A stretch of 64,000 nucleotides of DNA from Legionella feeleii (GTDB lineage Bacteria; Pseudomonadota; Gammaproteobacteria; Legionellales; Legionellaceae). The stretch covers positions 358,271 to 422,270 of the forward strand of contig NZ_LNYB01000080.1 of NCBI RefSeq assembly GCF_001467625.1, read 5' to 3'. Shown here piece by piece: positions 7,525-15,954 of the stretch (its first letter is position 1; each line of letters starts with the position of its first letter). The notes below the pieces were generated by a model that worked only from the letters and a program-made list of their open reading frames with translations, was not told the origin of the DNA and did no database searches. A program made the translations under genes and the position numbers.

Positions 7525-9522
7525 ATGCTTAATCCACAGCAAAAGGCGGCTGTCCGATATATTGATGGGCCTTTATTAGTGCTGGCTGGTGCTGGTAGTG
7601 GTAAAACGCGAGTGATTACTCAAAAAATAGCCTATCTTATTGAACACTGCAGTTATGCAGCCAATACGGTCTGTGCCGTTACCTTTACCAATAAAGCGGC
7701 TAATGAAATGCGTGCGCGAGTCGCTGCTGTCTTGCCAGCCGCTAAGCGGCATGGTTTAAGAATCGCTACCTTTCATACCCTGGGCTTGAGTATTGTTAAA
7801 CGGCATGTGGCCTTATGTGATTTAAAAACCGGATTTTCCATTTTTGATAGTGAGGACTGTCTGCAATTGTTGCGTGGATTTTTACCCGTTGGTAAAGCCA
7901 ATGAGCGTGATTATCTTATGCAGATACAACAACAAATTTCACGTTGGAAAAATGATTTACTGGAGCCTCATGAGGTGAGTGGTGGTACTACTGATTTGCC
8001 GATTTACGAAGAAGCTGCTTTAATTTACCCTCGTTATCAACAAGCTTTAAAAGCCTATAATGCCGTCGATTTTGATGATTTAATTCGTTTGCCGGTACGT
8101 CTTTTAAGTCATCATGCTGAGCTACGAGAATATTGGCAAAATAGAATTCGTCATTTACTGGTAGACGAGTATCAGGATTCCAATACCAGTCAGTACAGTC
8201 TGGTCAAACTTCTGGTTGGTGTACGTGCCCACTTTACGGTAGTAGGTGATGATGATCAATCTATTTACGCCTGGCGAGGGGCTAAGCCGGAAAATCTTGC
8301 CCAGTTACAACGCGATTACCCTCAATTAAAACTAATAAAATTGGAACAGAATTATCGTTCCACTAGCCGAATCCTGCATGCTGCCAACCATTTAATTGCC
8401 AATAATACGCATCTGTTTAGTAAAAAATTATGGAGCGAATTGGGACATGGTGAACTGTTACGTGTTTTGTGTTGTAAGGATGAAAATGATGAGGCCGAGC
8501 AAGTGGTCGCTGATTTAATCAGTCAAAAATTACGTCAGGGCACTCAGTATGGGGATTACGCCATTTTGTATCGCGGCAATCACCAATCACGAATTTTTGA
8601 GAAAATGTTACGTCATCATGGTATTGCGTACCATATTAGTGGAGGGCAATCCTGGTTTGCACGCCCGGAAGTTAAGGATATTTTTGCCTATCTTAAATTA
8701 CTTTGTAATGAGGCTGATGATGCGGCTTTTTTAAGGGTAATCAATACGCCCAAACGGGGTATTGGTGAGACAACCTTGGATGCCTTAGGGCACTATGCTC
8801 AAACGCGAGGTCAAAGTCTTTATCTATGCTGCGATCATCTGGCACTTGGCAGCCAGATTGCCGATAAGCCACGTATGGCTTTACAAGTATTTAAAGGATG
8901 GATGGATACCATAAAAACACGTATTCAGACCGAGCCAGTATTGGAAATTTTACGTGAAATGATAGAAGACAGTGGTTATGAAGCTTATGTTTATGAGCAA
9001 AGTGATACACCGGCCAAAGCTCAAAAACGCATGGACAATGTTTGGGAGTTAATAGAATGGGTTGGGCGTTTACTGGCTAAAGATACTACCCAGCAATTAG
9101 CGGATGTGATTAATAAATTGATTCTTATTGATATTTTAGAGCAAGCAGATGAACAAGACGCTAATACAGTGCAACTAATGACGCTGCATGCTTCAAAAGG
9201 TTTGGAATTTCCTTTTGTGTATCTGGTAGGCATGGAGGAGGAATTATTGCCACATCGAGTGAGTATTGATACAGAGCAAATAGAAGAAGAGCGGCGTTTA
9301 GCTTATGTCGGGATTACCCGTGCACAAAAGAGTCTCTGTTTAACGTTGGCGAAACAGCGTCGTCGTGTCGGTGAATTGCAGGAATGCCAACCCAGTCGCT
9401 TTTTGGATGAATTACCGCAAGATAGCCTGGAATGGTATGGTAAGAGCGGTGAGCGTAACGAGGCCAAATCAAAGGCCCTGGCGCAGTCTCATTTGGCAGG
9501 ATTAAAAAACTTATTGGCTTAG
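7525..9522 (+). CDS. rep: ATP-dependent DNA helicase Rep (UvrD superfamily 1)
   Basis: 665 residues versus 673 in E. coli. The N-terminus LNPQQKAAV with LAGAGSGKTRVIT (Walker A 22-28), FTNKAANEM, VDEYQDSN (Walker B), VGDDDQSIYAWRGA (motif III), LEQNYRS (motif IV), MTLHASKGLEF (motif V) and RRLAYVGITRA (motif VI) are all present. Rep is a 3'-5' helicase that helps replication forks past bound proteins. Rep fits better than UvrD or PcrA in length and N-terminal sequence. The start overlaps the longest possible hslO frame by 2 bp. Confidence 0.93.
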   Translation: MLNPQQKAAVRYIDGPLLVLAGAGSGKTRVITQKIAYLIEHCSYAANTVCAVTFTNKAANEMRARVAAVLPAAKRHGLRIATFHTLGLSIVKRHVALCDLKTGFSIFDSEDCLQLLRGFLPVGKANERDYLMQIQQQISRWKNDLLEPHEVSGGTTDLPIYEEAALIYPRYQQALKAYNAVDFDDLIRLPVRLLSHHAELREYWQNRIRHLLVDEYQDSNTSQYSLVKLLVGVRAHFTVVGDDDQSIYAWRGAKPENLAQLQRDYPQLKLIKLEQNYRSTSRILHAANHLIANNTHLFSKKLWSELGHGELLRVLCCKDENDEAEQVVADLISQKLRQGTQYGDYAILYRGNHQSRIFEKMLRHHGIAYHISGGQSWFARPEVKDIFAYLKLLCNEADDAAFLRVINTPKRGIGETTLDALGHYAQTRGQSLYLCCDHLALGSQIADKPRMALQVFKGWMDTIKTRIQTEPVLEILREMIEDSGYEAYVYEQSDTPAKAQKRMDNVWELIEWVGRLLAKDTTQQLADVINKLILIDILEQADEQDANTVQLMTLHASKGLEFPFVYLVGMEEELLPHRVSIDTEQIEEERRLAYVGITRAQKSLCLTLAKQRRRVGELQECQPSRFLDELPQDSLEWYGKSGERNEAKSKALAQSHLAGLKNLLA

Positions 9523-9563
9523 TCCTTAAATAATCTTACATTGGTTATCAGTCTCACTATTTC

Positions 9564-9683
9564 AGGGCTTACGAAAATTTGTGGTCGAGGCAACATTTGC
9601 TTTTAATGAGAGAGTCTCGTCATTAGTAAATGATCGAAATAAAATCAAATTTAACGAAGTGAGCGGAGTTTTAAGTAAGCCCT
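9564..9683. repeat. Imperfect inverted-repeat element, about 120 bp
   Basis: AGGGCTTAC (9564-9572) is matched by GTAAGCCCT (9675-9683), and the two arms stay loosely complementary for about 50 bp (AAAA, then ATTTG and TTTTA blocks). It lies in the 200-bp gap between rep and the OYE gene. It looks like a degenerate MITE or long hairpin. Confidence 0.4.
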
Positions 9684-9722
9684 TTACTCTTAATAATTAC
9701 TGTGAAAAGAAGGACCTGATCA

Positions 9723-10844
9723 ATGAAGCAAAGTGCGAAGTCGACGGATTTATTTCAGCCTACTGGTTTAGGCTCACTTAAGCTGGCTAACCGTATTGTT
9801 ATGGCACCGCTAACACGTAGTCGTGCAGGTAAAGGGGATGTTTTAGGGCTGATGAATGCGGAGTATTACGCGCAGCGGGCCAGTGCAGGGTTAATCATCA
9901 GTGAAGCAACTCAAATTTCGCAACAAGGTAAAGGTTATGCCTTTACGCCTGGTATTTATACTGAAGAACAGATTGCCGGGTGGAAATTGTCTACTGACGC
10001 CGTGCATGCCCAAAAAGGCCTTATCTTTGCGCAATTATGGCATGTGGGGCGTATTTCCCATCCTGATTTGCAGCTTGACCATCAATTGCCGGTTGCTCCT
10101 TCTGCAATCAAGCCTGAAGGAAAAGCGTTTACGGAAACCGGTTTTAAAGATCTTGTTACCCCTCGTGCCCTGGAGACAGAGGAAATTCCGGGCATAGTCA
10201 AACAATATGCCCATGCGGCTCGTTGTGCCAAAAAAGCAGGCTTTGATGGGATTGAAATTCATGCAGCAAATGGTTATCTCATCGATCAATTTATGCGCGA
10301 TAAAACCAACAAACGAACGGATCGTTATGGTGGTAGTTTGGAGAATCGCGCTCGCTTCTTATTAGAACTGGTCGATGCAGTAAAACAGGTTTGGCCAGGG
10401 GATAAAATAGGTATTCGGTTCTCACCAGTTAGCCCGGCTAATGATATTGCTGATAGTAATCCAATGGCTACTTTTTCTTATATGGTCAGTGCGCTTAATG
10501 AGTTTGGTTTGGCTTATATCCATTGTGTTGAAGGTGTTACTATTGGGCCGCGTACGATCCCTGCAGATTTTAGCTTTGCTACCCTGCGCTCTTTATTCAA
10601 AGGCCAGTATATGGCCAATAATGGTTATGATTTGCCGCTTGCCATGCAAGCTCGTGAGAAAAATCTGGCTGATTTAATCTGTTTTGGTCGCCCTTTTATC
10701 GCTAATCCTGATTTAGTCGAACGTTTGCAAACTGGGGCGATATTGAACGAAGCGCCTCGGGAGTTATGGTATGGTGGTGGGGCACATGGTTATACTGATT
10801 GGCCGACTTTGGCTGAGGAATTAGCTAAAAAGCAGGCTGAATGA
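9723..10844 (+). CDS. nemA: Old yellow enzyme family NADH:flavin oxidoreductase / alkene reductase
   Basis: 373-residue FMN TIM-barrel enzyme of the NemA/OYE class, which reduces activated C=C bonds and nitro compounds with NAD(P)H. FMN and substrate motifs are present: NRIVMAPLTRSRA, QLWHVGR, the substrate-binding pair in IHAANGYLIDQF (His180/Asn183, with Tyr185), TDRYGGSLENR and FGRPFIANPDL. The ATG at 9723 follows AAGGACCTG. It is monocistronic, with a terminator directly after. The symbol rests on family resemblance; the physiological substrate is unknown. Confidence 0.87.
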   Translation: MKQSAKSTDLFQPTGLGSLKLANRIVMAPLTRSRAGKGDVLGLMNAEYYAQRASAGLIISEATQISQQGKGYAFTPGIYTEEQIAGWKLSTDAVHAQKGLIFAQLWHVGRISHPDLQLDHQLPVAPSAIKPEGKAFTETGFKDLVTPRALETEEIPGIVKQYAHAARCAKKAGFDGIEIHAANGYLIDQFMRDKTNKRTDRYGGSLENRARFLLELVDAVKQVWPGDKIGIRFSPVSPANDIADSNPMATFSYMVSALNEFGLAYIHCVEGVTIGPRTIPADFSFATLRSLFKGQYMANNGYDLPLAMQAREKNLADLICFGRPFIANPDLVERLQTGAILNEAPRELWYGGGAHGYTDWPTLAEELAKKQAE

Positions 10845-10847
10845 AAA

Positions 10848-10887
10848 TTAAAAGGCAGTATTGGTTTACCATACTGCCTTTTAATTG
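10848..10887. terminator. Bidirectional intrinsic terminator
   Basis: AAAAGGCAGTAT and ATACTGCCTTTT form a strong stem with A and T runs on both sides, between the stop codons of the OYE gene and the convergent membrane-protein gene. It can serve both strands. Confidence 0.85.
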
Positions 10888-13065
10888 TTATGCGGCTGGG
10901 GAGCTAACCCGGTGAGATAAATCTGCCAGGAAATCTTCCGTAGTTGTTGTTTTATGGGAAAATAATCCAAAAATACCATTCGTGCGATGTATCTTATAGA
11001 TAGGTTGTTGGGCTTCCTCTCTAATTATTGCTGCAGCAGTCTGATCGCCTCCCTTTTGACGTAACTTGTCTTGTTGTAATGAGGTCAACTGCTCAGCTTT
11101 GCCTTTAGCTAGGCTTTGTCCCATCACTACATGACTCAAATGAGCATCTTTGAAGCGTTTAATGCGGAAATCAGCTTGATGACGGCGCCAATCTTCAGAA
11201 ATTGTGTCAATATCTTTTTTATCCAGTTCCACGCGGGGCGCAACAGCAGGTTGGCCAGTTTGTTTATCCCAGGCTGTACTTAACCCCAATCGTTGCTTAG
11301 GATGGTTGAATTGGCTGAATGCACTATCCCAGAGTGTTGCTAAACCATAGATTGGAAAAGTAATCAATTTGAGTATGCGTGTTGGTAGATCGGCATTGTG
11401 ATCATGGCCATGGCCAGCTTCCAGACGTTCTTCTAAAAGTCCTTTGGTTGAGTGGCTATGTACATGCTCATAAGGGACGAAATAATGGACATCTTCAAAG
11501 CCTTCGCTGACAATGCCCAGAATTGCAGAGACAATTTCTGGAATCCCTGGCATCCTATCAGCAGTAACTCCGATACTGACTAAGTGACCAAGAAATAGTA
11601 GAATACGTAGAGGTATGATCGTAACAGCTAATACTAAGCGGGCAGGGTTAACTATTTGCCCCCAGTTTTCTCGTTCTCTAAAGGCCTTAAACGCTTGAAC
11701 GATTTTTTCCCATTGGGTTTTTAGAGGATGTTCCCTTAGCCATGTACGTAACTTTTGTTCATCCTCACTAACCAGCTCACCTTCTGTTGGAGCCAATTGT
11801 TTGGCAAGAAAGGTTTCCAGTCTATTCAATTCGTTGATAATTTGCTTTTTTTGAACCAGATCGTCTTGGCTTAGATGTTTGTAACTGTATTGGTGCAATA
11901 ATTTCAATTGCGCTTTATAGTCTTTGAAAAATTGTGGGCAATCCTTCTCTTTAATGTTAGGGAAATTCTCCAAAAGATAAGCATTCCTCGGGAATTTAGA
12001 CTCCGTTATTTCCTCAATCATTTCCAGCGATTCGCTAGTATTTTCCATATTAAAAACAAGCGCTGACATACTGGTAATTAGGGGATTGAAAAAACCCATT
12101 ACATAGCTGGGTACATTTCCCATCCATGCGAAAAGAGGGCGTGTATTTTTCGCAACGGTCCACCAGGTACCTGCCGTGCAAGCAGTCAGAGCAAGGGTAA
12201 GACTAAGGAGAAAGAGTGCCGTTCCCGTAATAAACATGTTGCGTGGCGTGAATCCTTCTTCCTGAACATTTCGTTTAATTTTATGATACCACTTGCGTAC
12301 AGTATCATTATTAATCATATCGGTAACAGCGTTAAAGGTTAGAAAACCATAGGCACTACCAGCAATGATAGCCATGGGAACGATCAACATCGGTAAGCTC
12401 GCGGCAGGGATAGCCGCCAGGAATGGAATGACCTCAAAGGCTTCGACGAGCAGGTAAGTAGTACCATAGCCCATAAACAAACCGGCGAGTAGGCTGAATA
12501 TTTTTACTCCATTGTAGGTAGCACGGCGCTGTTCCAATAATTGAATTTGTTCGGTTTGTCCATTTAGAGCCAGCCAATCACGTAGCTCTTGCTCATATTG
12601 GCTGAGTTCCCTGTGGTCACCTGCCTTGGGGAATAATTGGGTAGCGAACCATTTTTCCATGTCACCTAAGGTTTTCTCTATCAGTTTTTTTCTGGCTGCA
12701 TCTTCCTTGCTTAGCCGTTTATGACCAAATTTATGTAATAAATGTAATTGGGCTTCGTAATCCTTGAAAAATTGTGGACATTTTTCTTTCGTATTAGGGA
12801 ATTTTTCTAAAAGATATTCGTTGGCGAGATGATTTTGTAAAAAATCGCTTTTAAAAAATAATTTTTTTAGAGCGCCACTGATGTTTTGTAAATAAATTTC
12901 ACCCTCGTAGGCGACTGATAAAGTAAGAGCCATTCCTGCAACAGTCAGGGTGGGGAATAAAACGAACATGCCGCCAAAGCTTAATAAGCCTAAAATCAAG
13001 CTCGCGCCGGTAGCAAGAAGCAGAAGGAGGAGGTAATAGGGAATTTTTTTTGCTTTTACTTTCAT
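10888..13065 (-). CDS. Multi-pass membrane protein with internal duplication and His-rich segment, 725 aa
   Basis: Not assigned to a family. Two copies of a roughly 90-residue helical unit are visible, residues 80-170 and 359-449; both contain YLLE-FPN, CPQFFKDY and a series of charged helices. Hydrophobic segments lie near 11-30, 33-53, 189-208, 213-245, 276-297, 317-340 and 474-500. Residues 527-556 are His-rich (EHVHSHS, then GHGHDH), suggesting metal binding. A Fur-box-like site overlaps its putative promoter. The C-terminal 130 residues are soluble and charged. Such proteins in Legionella are often lineage-specific; Dot/Icm effector status is possible but unsupported here. Confidence 0.8.
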   Translation of the reverse strand: MKVKAKKIPYYLLLLLLATGASLILGLLSFGGMFVLFPTLTVAGMALTLSVAYEGEIYLQNISGALKKLFFKSDFLQNHLANEYLLEKFPNTKEKCPQFFKDYEAQLHLLHKFGHKRLSKEDAARKKLIEKTLGDMEKWFATQLFPKAGDHRELSQYEQELRDWLALNGQTEQIQLLEQRRATYNGVKIFSLLAGLFMGYGTTYLLVEAFEVIPFLAAIPAASLPMLIVPMAIIAGSAYGFLTFNAVTDMINNDTVRKWYHKIKRNVQEEGFTPRNMFITGTALFLLSLTLALTACTAGTWWTVAKNTRPLFAWMGNVPSYVMGFFNPLITSMSALVFNMENTSESLEMIEEITESKFPRNAYLLENFPNIKEKDCPQFFKDYKAQLKLLHQYSYKHLSQDDLVQKKQIINELNRLETFLAKQLAPTEGELVSEDEQKLRTWLREHPLKTQWEKIVQAFKAFRERENWGQIVNPARLVLAVTIIPLRILLFLGHLVSIGVTADRMPGIPEIVSAILGIVSEGFEDVHYFVPYEHVHSHSTKGLLEERLEAGHGHDHNADLPTRILKLITFPIYGLATLWDSAFSQFNHPKQRLGLSTAWDKQTGQPAVAPRVELDKKDIDTISEDWRRHQADFRIKRFKDAHLSHVVMGQSLAKGKAEQLTSLQQDKLRQKGGDQTAAAIIREEAQQPIYKIHRTNGIFGLFSHKTTTTEDFLADLSHRVSSPAA

Positions 13066-13100
13066 TGTTCACCACACAAGCAAACCAAAGGAAGTGGAAC

Positions 13101-13130
13101 TTTATAACAAATGAAAATGATTATCAATAA
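13101..13130 (-). promoter_or_regulatory. Putative promoter overlapped by a Fur box, upstream of the 725-aa gene
   Basis: On the minus strand TTGATA (13127-13122), 15 bp and TATAAA (13106-13101) resemble a promoter 36 bp before the start codon. The segment at 13110-13130 (ATGAAAATGATTATCAAT core) resembles the Fur consensus GATAATGATAATCATTATC and sits over the -35 and spacer. The layout matches the frgA-like gene at 36567-36596. Iron repression is inferred. The divergent aminopeptidase starts about 175 bp away. Confidence 0.5.
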
Positions 13131-13303
13131 CTTTAAGGGCAAAAAAAAATCATATTGTTTTATAGAGAGATTTATCACGATAAAGAATGAGTATAAAAAA
13201 TAATAGATGACCAATATTACCCGTTATCGACCATAAAAATAACAGTTGCATCCTGGGAGCCTTTCTGTAGGATCTAGCCTGTTTGACTTAACAGGGAGTT
13301 ACT

Positions 13304-14503
13304 ATGCGTTTTTATTCACGGATGATTTTTCTGACAGTTGTCTTTATTTTCTCAGCCAAGCCGTTGTTTGCAGAAGCCAAGCCTATACTGGAGCAACTTC
13401 AGATACCCCAATGCCTGGCAGCCAAATTATCTGGAGAGTTCAGCGTACTCGCTCAAAATAGGAATTTTAAAGTTATTGAGCTTCATACAAAGGAATTGGA
13501 TAAACTTGCTTTATTAGCTGATGAAGCACATTGTGGTCGTTTTGTGAATGTGAGTCACTATTTTGTTACCAGCAAATCGACTGACAAACAAAAAATTGCC
13601 CGGCAGTTATTAGCAAAACCACCAGTCTTTAAAACAGCGTTTATCTCTTCGCCGCCTTATAAAATAAATCAGGAAAGAAAAGTTAATGAAGCTTTGGCAA
13701 AAATTGATGCTGACAATATTATTCAAGTCGTATCCCATTTGAGTAACTATTACAATCGTTCTGCGACTGGGGATAGCGGCGTAGAAACAGCAAAATGGTT
13801 ACAGAAACAATTTGATGGATCAGCTCATGCCTATGGTCGTAGTGATACGAAAAGCTATTTTGTAAAGACAGGAAATTACATTCAACCTTCCTTAGTTACT
13901 GTCATTGGCAAGGATATCCACGCGCCCGCGATAGTACTTGGTGCGCATATGGATACCTTGGACGGTTTTATGCCAGGTGCAGGCGATGATGGAAGTGGCT
14001 CCGCCTCACTGATGGAAGTGGCTCGAGTGCTATTGGCCTCATCGCTGACATTTAAGCGGCCAATCTATTTGATCTGGTATGCAGCGGAGGAGCGTGGTTT
14101 GGTTGGCTCCCAATATGTAGTGCGAGAGTTCTTGCGTAAAGAGATTCCGGTTCAAGCAGTCATTCAATTTGATATGACAGGGTTTCGCAATGAAGCCAAT
14201 GATCCCACCATGTGGGTCTTTCGCGATTATACCGATAAGATGTTGAGTGATTACATTGCTGAACTTATCAAAACCTACATCAAGGTACCTGTCGCTTATT
14301 CCCGTTGTGGCTATGGTTGTAGTGATCATGCCTCCTGGATGTCTGCAGGTATTCCCGCTGCTTTTCCCTGTGAAACCAGTTTTGAACGGCATAACCCTTA
14401 TATCCATTCTGCAGCGGATACGATAGATTTATTGAACACCGATCATATGGTTAATTTCACTAAACTGGGATTAGCCTTTGCAATAGAACTGGCTAGCGAT
14501 TAG
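13304..14503 (+). CDS. Secreted M28-family zinc aminopeptidase
   Basis: 399-residue exopeptidase with a signal peptide (about 1-24, ending LFAEA). The dinuclear zinc site is complete: GAHMDT (His215), GAGDDGSG (Asp228), AAEERG (Glu262/Glu263), QFDMTG (Asp290) and YIHSAADT (His368). Cys335 and Cys339 in RCGYGCSDH probably form the disulfide seen in Vibrio/Aeromonas leucine aminopeptidases. Legionella exports related aminopeptidases (LapA/LapB) by type II secretion; which paralogue this is cannot be decided here. The ATG follows GGGAG. Confidence 0.9.
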   Translation: MRFYSRMIFLTVVFIFSAKPLFAEAKPILEQLQIPQCLAAKLSGEFSVLAQNRNFKVIELHTKELDKLALLADEAHCGRFVNVSHYFVTSKSTDKQKIARQLLAKPPVFKTAFISSPPYKINQERKVNEALAKIDADNIIQVVSHLSNYYNRSATGDSGVETAKWLQKQFDGSAHAYGRSDTKSYFVKTGNYIQPSLVTVIGKDIHAPAIVLGAHMDTLDGFMPGAGDDGSGSASLMEVARVLLASSLTFKRPIYLIWYAAEERGLVGSQYVVREFLRKEIPVQAVIQFDMTGFRNEANDPTMWVFRDYTDKMLSDYIAELIKTYIKVPVAYSRCGYGCSDHASWMSAGIPAAFPCETSFERHNPYIHSAADTIDLLNTDHMVNFTKLGLAFAIELASD

Positions 14504-14559
14504 GGGTAGCATCTCGAGGCGAGGTGAAGATAACCTTGCCTTTTTATTGATTCTACAGC

Positions 14560-15636
14560 TCAAAAACCGATGAATCCATAATAACCGAGTCCACAGATGG
14601 CTACCAAAATCAAGGCTCTCAGGTAGACGCCAGAACGAGGATTTTTATACAGCGCTGCTAAATAGGAGAGTGGATGGCGGTAAATCAGTCTGCGAATTAT
14701 TTTTTTACTGACTTTAACTGGTATGCCTGATACAGGCGATTCATGAATGCGGATACTTGGGCCTACTGCATTAGCCTCAATAATAACACCAGCAGTGGAT
14801 TGGATGGGGCGGTTAATATCGGCACATTGTATATCAAATCCTACCAGCTCAAGAGACAGCGCTTTTGCTGCGGTAGCCATCAGGCGGCGGTTTTCTTTGC
14901 ATATTTTGTTGCCTAGAGAGGTGTAGGTGCCTCCCCGCGTAGCATTACAGGTATAACCTAAGGTAAGCCATTCGCCGGCGAAAGGGATATAGTCTAAAGT
15001 AATCCCTAATTCATCTAATCTAATCAGACACTCCTCATCAACAGTAATTGGACCATATGCATCACTGATTTGCGTTCGTTCGATGTTTGTTAGCTCAATC
15101 AACTGCTGTACAGTATGAACACCATCACCGATAATATGCGAAGGATAGCGCTGGATAACAGCCAGAACACGTCCATTCAATACCAGGACACGATAAGAGT
15201 TTAGATTGCCATGAAATTCCTCAACAAGTAGGTAGTCATCAGACAGAAAACCCTTGGACATATAATTCTTTAACTGGGCAAGTGTTTTAATATTGCATAA
15301 CACGCCTCTGCCTAATTTGCCTTCTTGAGGCTTTACCACGAGTGGATAAGAGAGAGGGGCTATTTTTTTTTCCATTTTTTCTTGCAAGTATTCACTGACA
15401 TGCACAAAGTCGCTCTTAGGGACGGGCAGGCCAGCTCTCTCAAGCGTTTTATTCATACAATATTTGTTGCGGGCTACAAGCATGCTGCCACTGTCATTAA
15501 TGGGGGTGGCACTACCATAAAAAAAATAATTCTTTTTACCTAGCTTTAAAGTAAATCCATCTATTTCAGGTGTTTCTTCAACAGGAAGAAGGAGTTCTAA
15601 GGCGGCTTCATAGTAATAACGTGCATTTTTGTTCAT
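14560..15636 (-). CDS. ATP-grasp ligase with C-terminal membrane anchor
   Basis: 358 residues. The ATP-grasp core resembles those of cyanophycin synthetase and GshAB: VVKPQEGKLGRG (Lys102), LLVEEF (Glu139/Glu140), the SHIIGDGVHTVQQLIE block (about 166-181), GFDIQCAD (Asp268) and IIEANAVGP (Glu287/Asn289) for Mg-ATP. The N-terminal domain of those enzymes is missing. A single hydrophobic helix (about 338-356) ends the protein, so it is likely membrane-bound. It would activate a carboxylate as acyl phosphate and join an amine or amino acid; substrates are unknown. It lies 318 bp downstream of the isonitrile-synthase homologue, on the same strand. A decayed paralogue is at 18686-18954. Confidence 0.82.
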   Translation of the reverse strand: MNKNARYYYEAALELLLPVEETPEIDGFTLKLGKKNYFFYGSATPINDSGSMLVARNKYCMNKTLERAGLPVPKSDFVHVSEYLQEKMEKKIAPLSYPLVVKPQEGKLGRGVLCNIKTLAQLKNYMSKGFLSDDYLLVEEFHGNLNSYRVLVLNGRVLAVIQRYPSHIIGDGVHTVQQLIELTNIERTQISDAYGPITVDEECLIRLDELGITLDYIPFAGEWLTLGYTCNATRGGTYTSLGNKICKENRRLMATAAKALSLELVGFDIQCADINRPIQSTAGVIIEANAVGPSIRIHESPVSGIPVKVSKKIIRRLIYRHPLSYLAALYKNPRSGVYLRALILVAICGLGYYGFIGF

Positions 15637-15954
15637 AATGATTCACAAGTCAGATAACCTATACTCCTTGGAAGGTATACTGAATTATTGTGTAAATTCA
15701 GCAAACTAGCAAGGTTAGCGTTGGTAAACAGATCCTGTTTCTTGTACAACGTTTAAACTAAAATTAAGCATTAATTTTTAATTGTTATCCATGTAGTCGT
15801 AAAATGCCGACAACCAAAGCATTAGCGAATCAACAAAGCAAGATATGCTTAAAGAGTTTCTTCAACAGTATGGGGCACTCTCTTGGCTGGTATGGTTTGA
15901 TGTCCTGAGTTGCACTGCCCACCGATCAAGATATAAGTTCTTAACCCATTTTAA
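15637..15954. other. 318-bp gap with no assigned gene
   Basis: AT-rich, between the isonitrile-synthase homologue and the ATP-grasp gene. Short open frames exist on the plus strand (an ATG at about 15846 with 36 codons and another overlapping it), but none has a ribosome-binding site or a recognisable product. The sequence CCTATACTCC..GGAAGGTATAC near 15658-15680 is a weak palindrome just upstream of the ATP-grasp start and could belong to its promoter. Confidence 0.4.

Noticed and set aside
7380-7526. 49-codon N-terminal extension of Hsp33
   Set aside because: It does not match the family, a good ribosome site precedes the internal ATG at 7379, and the region must hold promoters for hslO and rep.
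9581-9781. 66-codon frame upstream of and into the OYE gene
   Set aside because: Overlaps the true gene in another frame and crosses the inverted repeat; no ribosome site.
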